A stretch of 33,304 nt of DNA from Nostocaceae cyanobacterium (GTDB lineage: Bacteria > Cyanobacteriota > Cyanobacteriia > Cyanobacteriales > Nostocaceae), in assembly GCA_030065825.1 (NCBI GenBank), contig JASJCY010000093.1:1-33304 (forward strand), written 5' to 3'. The notes beneath the pieces were generated by a model that saw only the letters and a list, made by a program, of their open reading frames with translations, was not told the DNA's origin and did not search any database. How positions within the stretch are numbered: position 1 is the stretch's first letter; every line of letters begins with the position of its first letter. The translations under genes were made by a program, and so were the position numbers. Shown in pieces: positions 7,833 through 17,034 of this stretch.

Positions 7833-8756
7833 GTGGAGCTAAAACAAGTAATCATTGCTTACAAAGCAGCAGATTCCCAGAGTAAACGCTGGGCAGAAAT
7901 CTGTGCTAAACAACTAGAAGATCGCCAGTGCAAAGTGTTGATGGGACCCAGCGGACCCAAAGATAACCCCTATCCGGTGTTTTTGGCGTCTGTAGGGCAA
8001 CCCATTGACCTCGCTTTAGTACTTGGTGGTGATGGCACCGTTTTAACTAGTGCTAGACATTTAGCCCCCGCTGGCATTCCTATTTTGGGAATCAATGTAG
8101 GGGGTCATCTGGGGTTTTTAACGGAGTCTGTAGACGAATTTCAAGACACAGAAAAAGTTTGGGATCGGCTATTGGAAGATCGGTATGCCATCCAACGGCG
8201 AATGATGCTGCAAGCAGCAGTTTATGAAGGTCATGGTAACAATTTGGAACCTGTAACGGAACGCTACCTGGCTTTGAACGAAATGTGTGTCAAACCCGCT
8301 TCTGCTGACCGAATGATTACCTCAATTTTGGAAATGGAAATTGATGGTGAGATAGTGGATCAATGTGTAGGGGATGGGTTAATTATTGCTACTCCCACGG
8401 GTTCAACTGGTTATACCGTTTCTGCTAGCGGTCCGATTATGCATGATGGCATGGAAGCCCTTACCATCACTCCCATTTGTCCCATGAGTCTTTCTAGCCG
8501 TCCCTTAATATTACCCCCCGGTTCCGTTGTTAGTATTTGGCCCCTGGGGGATTATGATTTAAGTACTAAGTTGTGGATGGATGGGATTTTGGCTACTCCA
8601 ATTTGGCCCGGACACCGCGTAAATGTACGTATGGCAGACTGTCGAGCGAAGTTTATTATTTTGCGGGAAAACAATTCCTACTATCAGACACTACGGGAGA
8701 AATTGCTGTGGGCTGGTACAAGGGTACGCTACAGCATCAGTAATGAGGCAAATTGA
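7833..8756 (+). CDS. nadK: NAD(+) kinase
   Basis: Phosphorylates NAD+ to NADP+ in the cytoplasm. The protein has 307 residues. The family motif GGDGT is at 65-69, the glycine-rich NVGGHLGFL at about 88-96, NE at 149-150, and the second signature DGLIIATPTGSTGY at 181-194. The start is GTG at 7833 (MELKQVIIAYK), only 4 bases after the ndhE stop, so it is very likely co-transcribed with the NDH-1 genes. That links NADP supply to the complex that uses reduced ferredoxin/NADPH. Cyanobacteria usually carry two NAD kinases, and which one this is cannot be settled here. Confidence 0.93.
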   Translation: MELKQVIIAYKAADSQSKRWAEICAKQLEDRQCKVLMGPSGPKDNPYPVFLASVGQPIDLALVLGGDGTVLTSARHLAPAGIPILGINVGGHLGFLTESVDEFQDTEKVWDRLLEDRYAIQRRMMLQAAVYEGHGNNLEPVTERYLALNEMCVKPASADRMITSILEMEIDGEIVDQCVGDGLIIATPTGSTGYTVSASGPIMHDGMEALTITPICPMSLSSRPLILPPGSVVSIWPLGDYDLSTKLWMDGILATPIWPGHRVNVRMADCRAKFIILRENNSYYQTLREKLLWAGTRVRYSISNEAN

Positions 8757-8817
8757 TATCAATTTTGTTTGAATAGTTATCATCCTCACCCATTTGGGGT
8801 ATTATCCTCCAGCCATT

Positions 8818-9003
8818 TCTCGTTCCCAGGCTCTAGCCTGGGAACTTAATTCTAGAGGTTCTGCCTAAACACAGAGCATCCCATTTTTTGAAAAACACTG
8901 GGATTTATGAAAATTTGGGATGCTCCCCCTAAACATACCTAGACATGAATCAAAGAGGCAGAGCCTCAAATCCTGCATTCCTTGCCAGAGGCAAGGAACG
9001 AGA
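8818..9003. mobile_element. MITE-like element, copy 1 (carries a nested insert)
   Basis: Ends are inverted repeats TCTCGTTCC (8818-8826) and GGAACGAGA (8995-9003). Inside are CCCAGGCTCTAGCCTGGGAA, GGCAGAGCC and TTGCC..GGCAA hairpins. Copy 2 (9028-9140) has the same order of parts but is 113 bases. Most of the 73-base difference is a separate inverted-repeat element at 8874-8925 flanked by direct repeats CCTAAACA (8864-8871 and 8928-8935). No transposase gene is present. Together the two copies fill most of the 399-base nadK-rpiA spacer. Confidence 0.75.
8874..8925. mobile_element. Small inverted-repeat insert nested in the MITE copy
   Basis: Terminal arms GAGCATCCCA (8874-8883) and TGGGATGCTC (8916-8925) are perfect inverted repeats. 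An 8-base direct repeat CCTAAACA flanks it, as expected for a target-site duplication. It is absent from the sister copy at 9028-9140. Confidence 0.6.
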
Positions 9004-9027
9004 TCAACCAGATCAATTTATAAACTT

Positions 9028-9140
9028 TCTCGTTCCCAGGCTCTAGCCTGGGAACTTAATTTGGTGGGCTTCTGCCTAAACATAAATCAAGGAGGCAGAG
9101 CCTCAAATCCTGCATTCCTTGCCAGAGGCAAGGAACGAGA
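9028..9140. mobile_element. MITE-like element, copy 2 (uninterrupted)
   Basis: The same TCTCGTTCC / GGAACGAGA ends (9028-9036, 9132-9140) and internal hairpins as copy 1, without the nested insert. Its right end lies 15 bases from the rpiA stop codon, so it could act as a terminator for rpiA, which reads towards it. Confidence 0.75.
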
Positions 9141-9155
9141 TGGCGAGATGGTGCT

Positions 9156-9863
9156 TTACATTTCTCTGACTACAGGTTTACCATCTTTGACTTCGCCAAT
9201 TAAGACTACATCGGCACAGTTGACGAAGATACCATTTTCCAGAACACCGGGAATATTGTTCAGTACTTTTTCGAGGTTTACAGGGTCGGGGATATCATCA
9301 AATTTGACATCGATAACTAAATTACCCTGATCGGTAACCACGGGACCAGCTTTTTTGACACCCATACGCAGGTCTGGTTTCCCACCAAGTTTTTTAATGG
9401 CATTCATGACGGGAGTTACAGCCATGGGAATTACTTCCACGGGTACGGCAAATACAGAACCCAATTTGTCAACTAATTTACCAGCATCCACAACTACAAC
9501 AAATTGATTTGCCAGGTAATCTACAACTTTTTCGCGGGTGTGGGCAGCACCACCACCTTTAATTAAGTTCTTTTGGGGATCGACTTCGTCTGCCCCATCA
9601 ATGGCAATATCAATATGGTCAATGGCATCGAGGGTGGTTAAGGGGATACCGTATTCTTTTGATAATACTTCTGCCTGAAACGATGTGGGAACACCAACAA
9701 TATCTTTGAGTTCCCCAGACTTGAGGCGATCGCCAATAAATTGGATGGCATAGGCTGTGGTTGACCCCGTACCTAATCCCACTATCGAATTTGATTTTAC
9801 CAAAGCTGCGGCGGCTTTGCCGACTTCTTGCTTCATTAACTTGACGGGATCTGCTGCGCTCAT
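9156..9863 (-). CDS. rpiA: Ribose-5-phosphate isomerase A
   Basis: Interconverts ribose-5-phosphate and ribulose-5-phosphate in the Calvin and pentose phosphate cycles. The protein has 235 residues from the ATG at 9863 ([14 protein letters not shown]). AGGAG (complement of 9873-9877) lies 9 bases upstream of it and decides against the earlier TTG at 9869. Motifs: [12 protein letters not shown] (29-40, phosphate loop), DGADEVD (89-95, active-site aspartates) and [11 protein letters not shown] (102-112, catalytic glutamate region). Length and motifs are typical. It is a single gene, convergent with nadK across the MITE pair. Confidence 0.95.
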   Translation of the reverse strand: MSAADPVKLMKQEVGKAAAALVKSNSIVGLGTGSTTAYAIQFIGDRLKSGELKDIVGVPTSFQAEVLSKEYGIPLTTLDAIDHIDIAIDGADEVDPQKNLIKGGGAAHTREKVVDYLANQFVVVVDAGKLVDKLGSVFAVPVEVIPMAVTPVMNAIKKLGGKPDLRMGVKKAGPVVTDQGNLVIDVKFDDIPDPVNLEKVLNNIPGVLENGIFVNCADVVLIGEVKDGKPVVREM

Positions 9864-9950
9864 TCCCAAAACTCCTGAAAAACTGCACTATAGTCCATAG
9901 TAGTGGGAAGGAGTCAGGGAGGGAAGGAGATGGGGGAGATGGGGGAGATG

Positions 9951-10144
9951 GGGATGATTTTGATGGTTTTGTGGGATGGGTATCTTGGTTTGTGGAACGG
10001 GCATCTTGGTTTGTGGAACGGGCATCTTGGTTTGTGGAACGGGCATCCCTGTTGTGGAACGGGCATCCCTGCCCGTTTTATATATTTATGAGGCAGGCAC
10101 TCCGACCTACCCCACTCATATTCATCCCTTAATTCAGCAATGCC
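9951..10144 (-). repeat. Dispersed element, copy A (family with 13823 and 18859)
   Basis: On the minus strand this stretch reads the same blocks in the same order as 13823-13944 and 18859-18981: GGCATTGCTGAATTAAGGGA, a GGCAGGC-type hairpin, CTCATAAATATA, the hairpin ACGGGCAGGGATGCCCGT, GTTCCACAAA and ATCAAAATCATCCC. In this copy the CGGGCA...GTTCCACAAA block is expanded into the 21-base minisatellite at 9981-10063. It lies in the 326-base rpiA-lipoxygenase spacer. Confidence 0.7.
9981..10063. repeat. 21-bp minisatellite inside the dispersed element
   Basis: Three 21-base units (9981-10001, 10002-10022, 10023-10043; unit TATCTTGGTTTGTGGAACGG plus G, with C replacing the first T in later units) are followed by a 20-base variant with CATCCCTGTTGTGGAACGGG (10044-10063). 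The array is a local expansion of one block of the dispersed element. Confidence 0.85.
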
Positions 10145-10189
10145 GATTTGTTGACTTCTCAAACATCCTCTAAGGCTTTGTGAGATGTT

Positions 10190-12178
10190 CTAGATATTAA
10201 TACTCTGAGGTATTTTGGAGGGGAGTAGATATGTATAAGTAAAGCTCAAGCGATTGCGTTTAGTGATTTGTGCTTCAACTTTCTGTAGGTTCTCCTGAAA
10301 TTTCTCTAAAGCTGTTTTTACAAAGGAGTCTTGGAAGTAATTATCTGGGTAATAACCTAATTTTGTGTAGTAAACAGACGCAAGTAAGTCTAACAGGTTC
10401 AATTGTCCTTGTGCCTGTTCTAGAGGTGGGAGTAAATTGAGGTAGTCTTGTTCGCTAAGTTCACCCTTTTTATCTTTGAGAAGGGAAGCTGACTTATAAC
10501 CAGCTAGGGGAACAGCTGGTGCGTAGCTCATTATATCTTTTTGGGGGAAATTAACAGCTGCGTGTTGAGCACTAGCAGTGAAAATAATTAGGGTAGTAGC
10601 ATCAATTAGGTAATTTAAGGTTTGTATGCGTCCATGTTCTTCACCAAAATCATGAACTCGTGCACCATTATCATCTCCAGCTTCAAGTGCCCAATTTTGG
10701 AGATATTTGTCATCTTGTACATCTTTGTCGCTTTTATAGTAAATGCTTAAATAGTCCTTCACCCATTGATGAATTGCCTTCCAAATTTCACACGCGTCAT
10801 CCCGGTAAGGATATACAGGTAGTTTTTTAGTGTCTTCTACACCGCGTTTTTTCAGTTGCTTTGGTAGCATTGCTTCATTGAAACTATAGTTTTGCAAATC
10901 AGCTTCTACTAAAGCCCGCGAACTATCAATTGTTGGTGCGAGGAGTTTATCTACACCACCACGGGGAGCAATGAGAAATTCTTGAGCTGCATTATTTATA
11001 TTTAAAGTACCCTTAAAATGAGGGCATAGTAGTAAACTAAGGGGATGATCGTCTGGCAGTTGGCGATGAGTTGCGATGGCAAATCGACCAACAAATAGGT
11101 GAGTTCGTCCCAAGTGGCTTACAGCTTCGTGGTAGTTAGCATTTGCTATTTGCACAATGGTTTTGGCAAATAACCAAGCATATTTATCAGATTTGGGGGT
11201 AACAATAGGTGCATCATTTGGGTTTTGACTGCACTGAATTGCGACTGGACGCATCAAGGTTGATGAATCAGATTCTTTGGGAACTGCAAATAGTACTAGG
11301 GGTGCATAAATATACTTTTGTTCTTTGGGAAAAGTACCGTTAGCAGCCCCTTTTAAAATCTGATAATCAGCTAGATAAAGTCTTCCTTCTTCTTTTGCTG
11401 CTACTAATGAATCATCACTTCCCATTACCTCTTGATATTGAGCTTCTGTAACAGGAAAATTATCTTTTAACTCCTTTACCCGCTCAATCATTAGGGGATT
11501 ATAGCCAGCAACTTGCATATAGGCAAATACTTCATCTTCTTGGAAATCATAAGCTATCTCTGGTAGTTCTATCTCCGTAAACAATTTGTTATATTCTTTC
11601 AAACTATTTACATGTATTTTCTCATCTTGTTTATTCTCTAATTTATGATGCATAAAATCAGCAATCATCAAGAATCTAAATATATTTTTAGTAACCAGAG
11701 ATGAAAGTATCACTTCCAGAATCCAATAGAACCCTAGAAACTTCAATATTCGAGCTAGTGGATTAGGAGATGCTAAGAATCCTTTGATTAGGAGTAACGG
11801 GTATATCACCAATTTAGCTATTACTTGGACGATCACTTTAACAAGACTTTTCAAAACCTCGTTACGCAAAATTTGCAGAAACTTGTATTTATAAATAAAA
11901 GAATTAATGAAGATTACTGCTAATTCTCCAGCCAACAAATTAATCCAAGCTATAGAAGGATATTCCTTTAGAGGAAGCTTATCCAGCATCGCAATAGATG
12001 CAATATAGGTATAGTTATATTTATATTTATGTCTAGCATTTTCTAATTCTTGATTATTTTTACTTGGTGAATCATCTGTTTCTACGTTATATTTATCCGA
12101 TTCAATCGTAGGTAAATCCAATTCACTCTTAGGTAGAGAATTTTGCCGTCCATTTTGATTTTGTAATAAAGATTTCAT
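10190..12178 (-). CDS. Lipoxygenase with hydrophobic N-terminal extension
   Basis: Predicted non-haem iron lipoxygenase that adds dioxygen to polyunsaturated fatty acids. Numbers below count from the earlier TTG codon at 12184; from the preferred ATG (12178) subtract 2. Expected iron ligands are all present: H357 and H362 (HLGRTH), H541 and N545 (ASAQHAAVNF) and the C-terminal isoleucine I664 (PQSINI). The position that usually sets R or S chemistry (Coffa site) is alanine, A400, suggesting an S product, though a Nostoc 9R enzyme is a known exception. The catalytic domain covers about 200-664. Residues about 75-170 hold three long hydrophobic segments and replace the plant-type PLAT domain. 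GGAAGA upstream supports the ATG at 12178. Physiological substrate unknown. Confidence 0.9.
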   Translation of the reverse strand: MKSLLQNQNGRQNSLPKSELDLPTIESDKYNVETDDSPSKNNQELENARHKYKYNYTYIASIAMLDKLPLKEYPSIAWINLLAGELAVIFINSFIYKYKFLQILRNEVLKSLVKVIVQVIAKLVIYPLLLIKGFLASPNPLARILKFLGFYWILEVILSSLVTKNIFRFLMIADFMHHKLENKQDEKIHVNSLKEYNKLFTEIELPEIAYDFQEDEVFAYMQVAGYNPLMIERVKELKDNFPVTEAQYQEVMGSDDSLVAAKEEGRLYLADYQILKGAANGTFPKEQKYIYAPLVLFAVPKESDSSTLMRPVAIQCSQNPNDAPIVTPKSDKYAWLFAKTIVQIANANYHEAVSHLGRTHLFVGRFAIATHRQLPDDHPLSLLLCPHFKGTLNINNAAQEFLIAPRGGVDKLLAPTIDSSRALVEADLQNYSFNEAMLPKQLKKRGVEDTKKLPVYPYRDDACEIWKAIHQWVKDYLSIYYKSDKDVQDDKYLQNWALEAGDDNGARVHDFGEEHGRIQTLNYLIDATTLIIFTASAQHAAVNFPQKDIMSYAPAVPLAGYKSASLLKDKKGELSEQDYLNLLPPLEQAQGQLNLLDLLASVYYTKLGYYPDNYFQDSFVKTALEKFQENLQKVEAQITKRNRLSFTYTYLLPSKIPQSINI

Positions 12179-12412
12179 AAACAATCTTCCTCGTGTATAA
12201 GTTTTTTCTTAAACTTATATGTACGGCACTATCTTGGCACGGTAAAATCACAAATTACCTCCCAAAATTCACGTAAAACGCACGCCCTACTTTAAGGTAC
12301 ATTTGCAGACATCTTGCACCTGGGTGATGGAGAAGATATAGGAGTTTTTACTCTTTATCAAATAGACCTCTGTTGGAAATTAAATATGCGTTGTCCAAAA
12401 CCGTTGTTCGGT

Positions 12413-12431
12413 GACGTTGCATTGCAACGTC
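12413..12431. repeat. Palindrome GACGTTGCA/TGCAACGTC
   Basis: A 9-base perfect inverted repeat with a one-base centre, followed by TCTACA. It resembles the arms of the AGACGCGA-type palindromes at 5681-5708 and 24253-24282, and probably belongs to the same broad repeat class. Confidence 0.55.
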
Positions 12432-12563
12432 TCTACATTTTTTTCCACCAGATGTCTAATACAATAAGAGTGGGATGGGCATCCTTGCCCGTCCTAATTT
12501 CGCTATAGATGGAAAAACTGATAAATAAGTCGGCAAGAAAAATTCTATAAAATATAAATTTGA

Positions 12564-12642
12564 TGTAGGGTGTGTTACGTCCTAGGTTAATGCACGATCA
12601 ACAATTTAAGGTGTGTTGCGCTACGCGACAACACACCCTACA
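12564..12642. mobile_element. MITE-like element, 13-bp terminal inverted repeats
   Basis: TGTAGGGTGTGTT (12564-12576) and AACACACCCTACA (12630-12642) are perfect inverted ends of a 79-base element. A second GGTGTGTTG...CAACACACC hairpin sits inside its right half. It is non-coding. Confidence 0.7.
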
Positions 12643-12847
12643 TTTAAACTACATTTAAACTTGTTAACATAGCTTCAAATATTAGCACCGACTACTTAGT
12701 CTTACGCAACATTACTGAGGATAAATTCGTCACCACTAGTGAGAGAAATCTACTGGGTTTCCAGAGACTGGTAAATCAAAGTCGGTATTTACCTAAACAG
12801 CGTACTTTTATTACATTCTTAGTCATAACTTTAAGGTGGTTATTATT

Positions 12848-13513
12848 ATGCGTCAGTTTTTCACTAGTCTTTCCTTGGTGGCATTGCTACAGTATTTTCC
12901 TGCCAGTGTTCTAGCACAAGAAAAATCTAGCACTAATGTATCACCGGCTGAAATTCAACAGGTGCTGGCTGCTAATTGGATGAGGAACCTCCCCGATGGC
13001 AATTTTCATCCAGAAAGGTTCATGAGTCGGTCAGAATTAGCTTCTACTATGGTAAAGGTATTTAGCTTGCATAAGCGTCAAGAGGCTTTGCAAGAAAAGG
13101 CAATACTGGTTCCCGATGTACCTTCCACCCATCCGGCATTTGAGGATATTCAAATAGTCCTGAAAACTGATATAATGAAGGGTTACCGAGGAAATCTATT
13201 TTTCCCCAACCAAAAGGTAACTCGGGCAGAAGGTTTGGCGATTATTGCCCAAGCTTATGGTGTCTTTCAGTTTAGCGATGCTGCTGTTAATGATATTCTC
13301 TCTGCCTATCCAGATGCAACATCTATCCCTGATTGGGCAAGAAAGGCGATCGCTACTTTGGTGGTGGAAGGATTTATTAACACTGATGCCCAAAATCATA
13401 TTTCTCCCTTACAACCTATGACTCGCGGAGATATGGTATATGTTTTGAGTCAATATCAACAACGACAACAACCCCAACCACCAATGCCAGAAGTTCCTCC
13501 TGCATTAAATTAA
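12848..13513 (+). CDS. Exported S-layer homology (SLH) domain protein
   Basis: A 221-residue protein. Residues 1-24 form a signal peptide (MRQFFTSLSLVALLQYFPAS then VLAQ) with likely cleavage after VLA. SLH-like segments follow: NFHPERFMSRSELASTMVKV (about 45-65), the FFPNQKVTRAEGLAIIAQAY region (about 115-140), and LQPMTRGDMVYVLSQY near the C-terminus. SLH domains bind cell-wall polysaccharide, so an envelope-associated role is expected. The tail is Pro/Gln-rich. AAGGTGG (12831-12837) precedes the ATG at 12848 by 10 bases and supports this start over the GTG at 12836. It is a single gene with its own terminator. Confidence 0.8.
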   Translation: MRQFFTSLSLVALLQYFPASVLAQEKSSTNVSPAEIQQVLAANWMRNLPDGNFHPERFMSRSELASTMVKVFSLHKRQEALQEKAILVPDVPSTHPAFEDIQIVLKTDIMKGYRGNLFFPNQKVTRAEGLAIIAQAYGVFQFSDAAVNDILSAYPDATSIPDWARKAIATLVVEGFINTDAQNHISPLQPMTRGDMVYVLSQYQQRQQPQPPMPEVPPALN

Positions 13514-13539
13514 TAATCAAAGTATTTTGGGGATAAATA

Positions 13540-13568
13540 AAGACGGTACAAGTGCCGTCTTTTTTTTA
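13540..13568 (+). terminator. Rho-independent terminator after the SLH gene
   Basis: AAGACGG pairs with CCGTCTT around the loop TACAAGTG and runs directly into a T-run (13561-13567). It lies 27 bases after the stop codon. This is the clearest intrinsic terminator in the window. Confidence 0.85.
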
Positions 13569-13822
13569 CTTTGAAGTTTAGTTTTTGTTATTTTCAAGAA
13601 TCCACAGTATACAATCAACTAGTATTCAACAGTCAATGATTTCTAGTGTAAATAATTTTTGTGCGATTTGTTAAGATTTGCACGAAATAGTGAGAGAATT
13701 AGCTATCTAGTAACAGGTCTCAATTTTTAGATGGCTTGGACAGTCTTGATGGCAATTGATAGGTAAGCCTGGTAGAATTCTTCAGAATGAGAAATCAGTT
13801 TGACAATAGCGATGATATTTTT

Positions 13823-13944
13823 GGCATTACTGAATTAAGAGATGAATATCAGTGGGGTAGGCATCTTGCCTGCCTCATAAATATAGAAAACGGGCAGGGA
13901 TGCCCGTTCCACAAAAGTATCAAAATCATCCCAACATTTATGGA
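13823..13944 (+). repeat. Dispersed element, copy B
   Basis: The block order is GGCATTACTGAATTAAGAGA, AGGCATCTTGCCT hairpin, CTCATAAATATAG, ACGGGCAGGGATGCCCGT hairpin, TTCCACAAA, ATCAAAATCATCCC. It matches copy C at 18859 in the same orientation and copy A at 9951-10144 inverted. Confidence 0.75.
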
Positions 13945-13965
13945 AAGCCAAACTGTCTATCATAT

Positions 13966-14001
13966 ACTTTTTTTATCAAAACGACACTTTTTTTATCAAA
14001 A
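13966..14001. repeat. Duplicated ACTTTTTTTATCAAAA motif
   Basis: The 16-base motif occurs exactly twice, at 13966-13981 and 13986-14001, with a 20-base period. Confidence 0.7.
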
Positions 14002-14298
14002 ATCAACATATCTTGTCAGTGTCAGTAATAAAAATTTAAGTAAATATAAATACTAATAATCTAGTGATTTAGAGAAACTTACGAGACAAGTGACCGCTGG
14101 CGTTAGAAAATGAATACAGGCAATATGAACCCAGTGTTTTAGTCATTAATTCAGGGCTTAAATCTACAGTTTTTTACTGATATTTTAAGTAATAATAATT
14201 ACTATATATTCAAATTTTAAGGATAATAAAACTGATTTAGCTAAGGACCCAACCGTGAGAAAATTAGAAATATAACTTAGAGAGGAAGACCCTATAGT

Positions 14299-16209
14299 AT
14301 GCATCTGAGTGAGATCACCCATCCCAACCAGTTGCACGGTTTATCGATTCGGCAACTGCAACAAATTGCCCGTCAAATTCGGGACAAGCATTTGCAAACC
14401 GTAGCAGCCAGCGGGGGACACCTGGGACCGGGTTTGGGTGTTGTAGAGTTAACATTAGGGCTGTACCAGACACTGGATTTAGACCGGGATAAAGTTATTT
14501 GGGATGTAGGACACCAAGCATATCCCCATAAACTGATTACAGGACGCTACAGTAAGTTTCATACCCTGCGGCAAAAAGATGGGGTTGCTGGTTACCTGAA
14601 GCGCTGCGAAAATAAGTTTGACCATTTCGGTGCGGGACATGCTTCTACGAGTATTTCTGCGGCTTTGGGGATGGCGTTAGCGCGAGATAAGCAAGGGGAA
14701 AAATTTAAAGTTGTTGCCATTATTGGTGATGGTGCGCTAACTGGTGGGATGGCATTGGAAGCTATTAATCATGCCGGACATTTACCCAAAACTAATTTAC
14801 TAGTTGTCCTCAATGACAATGAAATGTCAATTTCCCCCAATGTGGGGGCAATTCCCCGTTATCTCAACAAAATGCGTCTAAGTGAACCGATGCAATTTTT
14901 GAGTGATAACATCCAAGAACAATTTAAACACCTCCCCTTTGTGGGTGAATCCCTGTCTCCGGAACTTGGACGCATTAAAGAAGGGATGAAGCGTCTAGCG
15001 GTTCCGAAAGTGGGTGCGGTATTTGAAGAACTTGGTTTTACCTATATGGGACCTGTGGATGGGCATAATCTGGAAGAATTAATTTCTACCTTCCAACAAG
15101 CACATCAAATTACTGGTCCAGTTTTAGTCCATGTCGGCACTACCAAGGGTAAAGGTTACGAAATTGCCGAAAAAGACCAAGTAGGCTATCATGCCCAATC
15201 TCCCTTTAATTTAACCACGGGGAAAGCAATTCCTTCCAGTAAACCCAAACCTCCCTCTTACTCGAAGGTTTTTGCCCATACCTTAGTTAAACTCGCCGAA
15301 CAAAACCCGAAAATTGTGGGAATTACGGCAGCAATGGCGACGGGGACTGGTTTAGACAAATTACAGGCAAAACTGCCTAATCAGTACATTGATGTGGGTA
15401 TTGCCGAACAACACGCTGTTACCTTGGCTGCGGGACTAGCTTGTGAAGGTATGCGTCCTGTAGTGGCTATTTATTCTACTTTCCTACAACGGGCATATGA
15501 CCAAATAATTCATGATGTCTGCATTCAAAATTTACCCGTGTTCTTCTGTATGGATCGGGCAGGGATTGTGGGTGCAGATGGTCCGACGCACCAGGGAATG
15601 TATGATATTGCCTATCTACGTTGTATTCCCAATATGGTGCTAATGGCACCCAAAGATGAAGCGGAATTGCAACGGATGGTGGTAACTGGCATTAACCATA
15701 CCACAGGTCCGATTGCCATGCGTTCCCCCCGGGGAAATGGCTATGGTGTTCCCTTGATGGAAGAAGGTTGGGAACCTTTAGAAATTGGTAAGGGGGAAAT
15801 TCTCCGTCACGGTGATGACGTGTTACTGTTGGGCTATGGGACAATGGTTAACCCAGCAATGCAAGCAGCGGAAATACTCAGCGAACACGGCATTGAAGCC
15901 ACGGTAGTTAATGCCCGTTTCTGTAAGCCTTTGGATACGGAGTTAATTCTCCCCTTAGCCAAGGAAATCGGACGGGTGGTTACCTTGGAAGAAGGCTGTG
16001 TTATGGGTGGTTTCGGTTCCGCAGTCGCTGAAGCTTTGTTAGACGCGGAGATCGTTGTCCCTGTAAAACGCATCGGTGTGCCAGATGTGTTAGTGGATCA
16101 TGCACAACCCAACGAATCTAAGGCAAAATTAGGTTTAACTAGTCCACAGATTGCTGAAAGAGTATTGCAGGCTTTCTTTAGTCAGCAAACTTCAGCGGTT
16201 GTGTCATAA
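14299..16209 (+). CDS. dxs: 1-deoxy-D-xylulose-5-phosphate synthase
   Basis: Thiamine-diphosphate enzyme condensing pyruvate with glyceraldehyde-3-phosphate, the first step of the MEP pathway to isoprenoids (carotenoids, phytol, quinone tails). At 636 residues it is full length. The ThDP/Mg motif starts at GDGALTGG (143-150) and ends in [11 protein letters not shown] (171-181). [10 protein letters not shown] (69-78) and the transketolase central-domain motif [19 protein letters not shown], with its catalytic glutamate, are present, as is [27 protein letters not shown] lies 10-18 bases before the ATG. It is probably transcribed alone or leads into the sir2-mtnA group 75 bases downstream. Confidence 0.97.
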   Translation: MHLSEITHPNQLHGLSIRQLQQIARQIRDKHLQTVAASGGHLGPGLGVVELTLGLYQTLDLDRDKVIWDVGHQAYPHKLITGRYSKFHTLRQKDGVAGYLKRCENKFDHFGAGHASTSISAALGMALARDKQGEKFKVVAIIGDGALTGGMALEAINHAGHLPKTNLLVVLNDNEMSISPNVGAIPRYLNKMRLSEPMQFLSDNIQEQFKHLPFVGESLSPELGRIKEGMKRLAVPKVGAVFEELGFTYMGPVDGHNLEELISTFQQAHQITGPVLVHVGTTKGKGYEIAEKDQVGYHAQSPFNLTTGKAIPSSKPKPPSYSKVFAHTLVKLAEQNPKIVGITAAMATGTGLDKLQAKLPNQYIDVGIAEQHAVTLAAGLACEGMRPVVAIYSTFLQRAYDQIIHDVCIQNLPVFFCMDRAGIVGADGPTHQGMYDIAYLRCIPNMVLMAPKDEAELQRMVVTGINHTTGPIAMRSPRGNGYGVPLMEEGWEPLEIGKGEILRHGDDVLLLGYGTMVNPAMQAAEILSEHGIEATVVNARFCKPLDTELILPLAKEIGRVVTLEEGCVMGGFGSAVAEALLDAEIVVPVKRIGVPDVLVDHAQPNESKAKLGLTSPQIAERVLQAFFSQQTSAVVS

Positions 16210-16284
16210 AATTAACTACTAAGACACAGAGGCACAAAGAATAACTTCGTGTCTCTGTGGCTTTGTGGCTGACACCAAAACATC

Positions 16285-17034
16285 ATGGCAAAAATAGTTG
16301 TGTTTAGTGGTGCGGGACTGTCTGCGGAAAGTGGGATTCCCACTTTTAGGGGTTCTGGTGGGTTATGGTCAGGGTATCGCATTGAAGATGTAGCTACCCC
16401 TTTGGGTTGGATGGGTAATCCCCAATTGGTATTAGATTTTTATGCCCAAAGGTTTGAGCAAATGCAGCAATGTCAACCCAATGCAGCTCACTTGGCGATC
16501 GCCAAACTTGCCAGTATATTTGATGTGGTGTGCATAACCCAAAATATTGATACGCTGCTAGAGAAAGCGGGTGTATCGGATGTATGGCACTTGCACGGAC
16601 GGATTGATTTTCAAAAATGTGAGTGGCATTTTGGTATTCCCCCTGTAGATGCAGACTGGCAATGTGATTATCGTGTCCAAATCACCAAACCAACACAATT
16701 AGGTGATTTTTGTCCTGTATGTGGTAGACAATTGCGTCCAGATGTGGTTTGGTTTGGGGAAGCGGCAGATATGAGAGTTGATCAGTTGTATGAGATAGTT
16801 TCTCAGGTTGATGTTTTCATTGGCATTGGCACATCTGCAACGGTGTATCCTGCTGCTAATTTGTTGCGTTTTTTTGCAGGGGTGAAGCATAAATATTTTA
16901 TTGACCCTAATCCTAATTATGATGTTCTCCAGGGCTTTACTATTTTAATAGGTACATCTACAGCAAAAATGCCAGAACTTGTGGAAGTTCTGATTTCCCA
17001 AAAATGTAACTTTTATTTCTTTGTAATTGCATGA
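16285..17034 (+). CDS. Sir2-family NAD-dependent protein deacylase (CobB-like)
   Basis: Removes acyl groups from lysines using NAD+. The 249-residue protein has [15 protein letters not shown] (9-23, NAD site), [12 protein letters not shown] (85-96), catalytic H104 in HLHG, and [12 protein letters not shown] (180-191). Y53 and R56 (FYAQR) match the Tyr-x-x-Arg pair that gives SIRT5/CobB-type enzymes activity on succinyl or malonyl groups. The zinc site is irregular: CPVC (C143, C146) is normal, but the first pair reads C112-x-x-H115, with another cysteine at C127. The stop codon overlaps the mtnA start (ATGA at 17031-17034), so the two genes are translationally coupled. Confidence 0.88.
   Translation: MAKIVVFSGAGLSAESGIPTFRGSGGLWSGYRIEDVATPLGWMGNPQLVLDFYAQRFEQMQQCQPNAAHLAIAKLASIFDVVCITQNIDTLLEKAGVSDVWHLHGRIDFQKCEWHFGIPPVDADWQCDYRVQITKPTQLGDFCPVCGRQLRPDVVWFGEAADMRVDQLYEIVSQVDVFIGIGTSATVYPAANLLRFFAGVKHKYFIDPNPNYDVLQGFTILIGTSTAKMPELVEVLISQKCNFYFFVIA

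Larger units (their letters stand above)
12179..12847. other. 669-base spacer between lipoxygenase and the SLH gene
   Basis: The two genes diverge here, so both promoters should lie in it. Visible content: a palindrome at 12413-12431, a GGGCATCCTTGCCC hairpin near 12477-12490, a MITE-like element at 12564-12642, and a direct repeat of ACATTTAAAC close to 12641-12660. No gene is supported. Confidence 0.6.
13569..14298. other. Long spacer upstream of dxs
   Basis: About 730 bases without a supported gene. It contains one copy of the dispersed element (13823-13944) and a duplicated 16-base T-rich motif (13966-14001). The open frame at 13787-14056 is made of repeat sequence and is not credited. 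The last 240 bases are AT-rich and should contain the dxs promoter, but I cannot pick out a clear one. Confidence 0.55.

Noticed and set aside
8818-9140. Plus-strand open frame over the nadK-rpiA spacer (8920-9330)
   Set aside because: It covers the two MITE copies and the 3' end of rpiA in antisense; repeated peptide segments come from the element copies.
9903-10173. Short open frames on both strands with repeated LWNGHLG or CPFHKPR peptides
   Set aside because: They are translations of the 21-bp minisatellite.
13787-14056. Plus-strand 89-codon open frame
   Set aside because: Most of it lies in a copy of the dispersed 120-bp element that is also present at 9951 and 18859.
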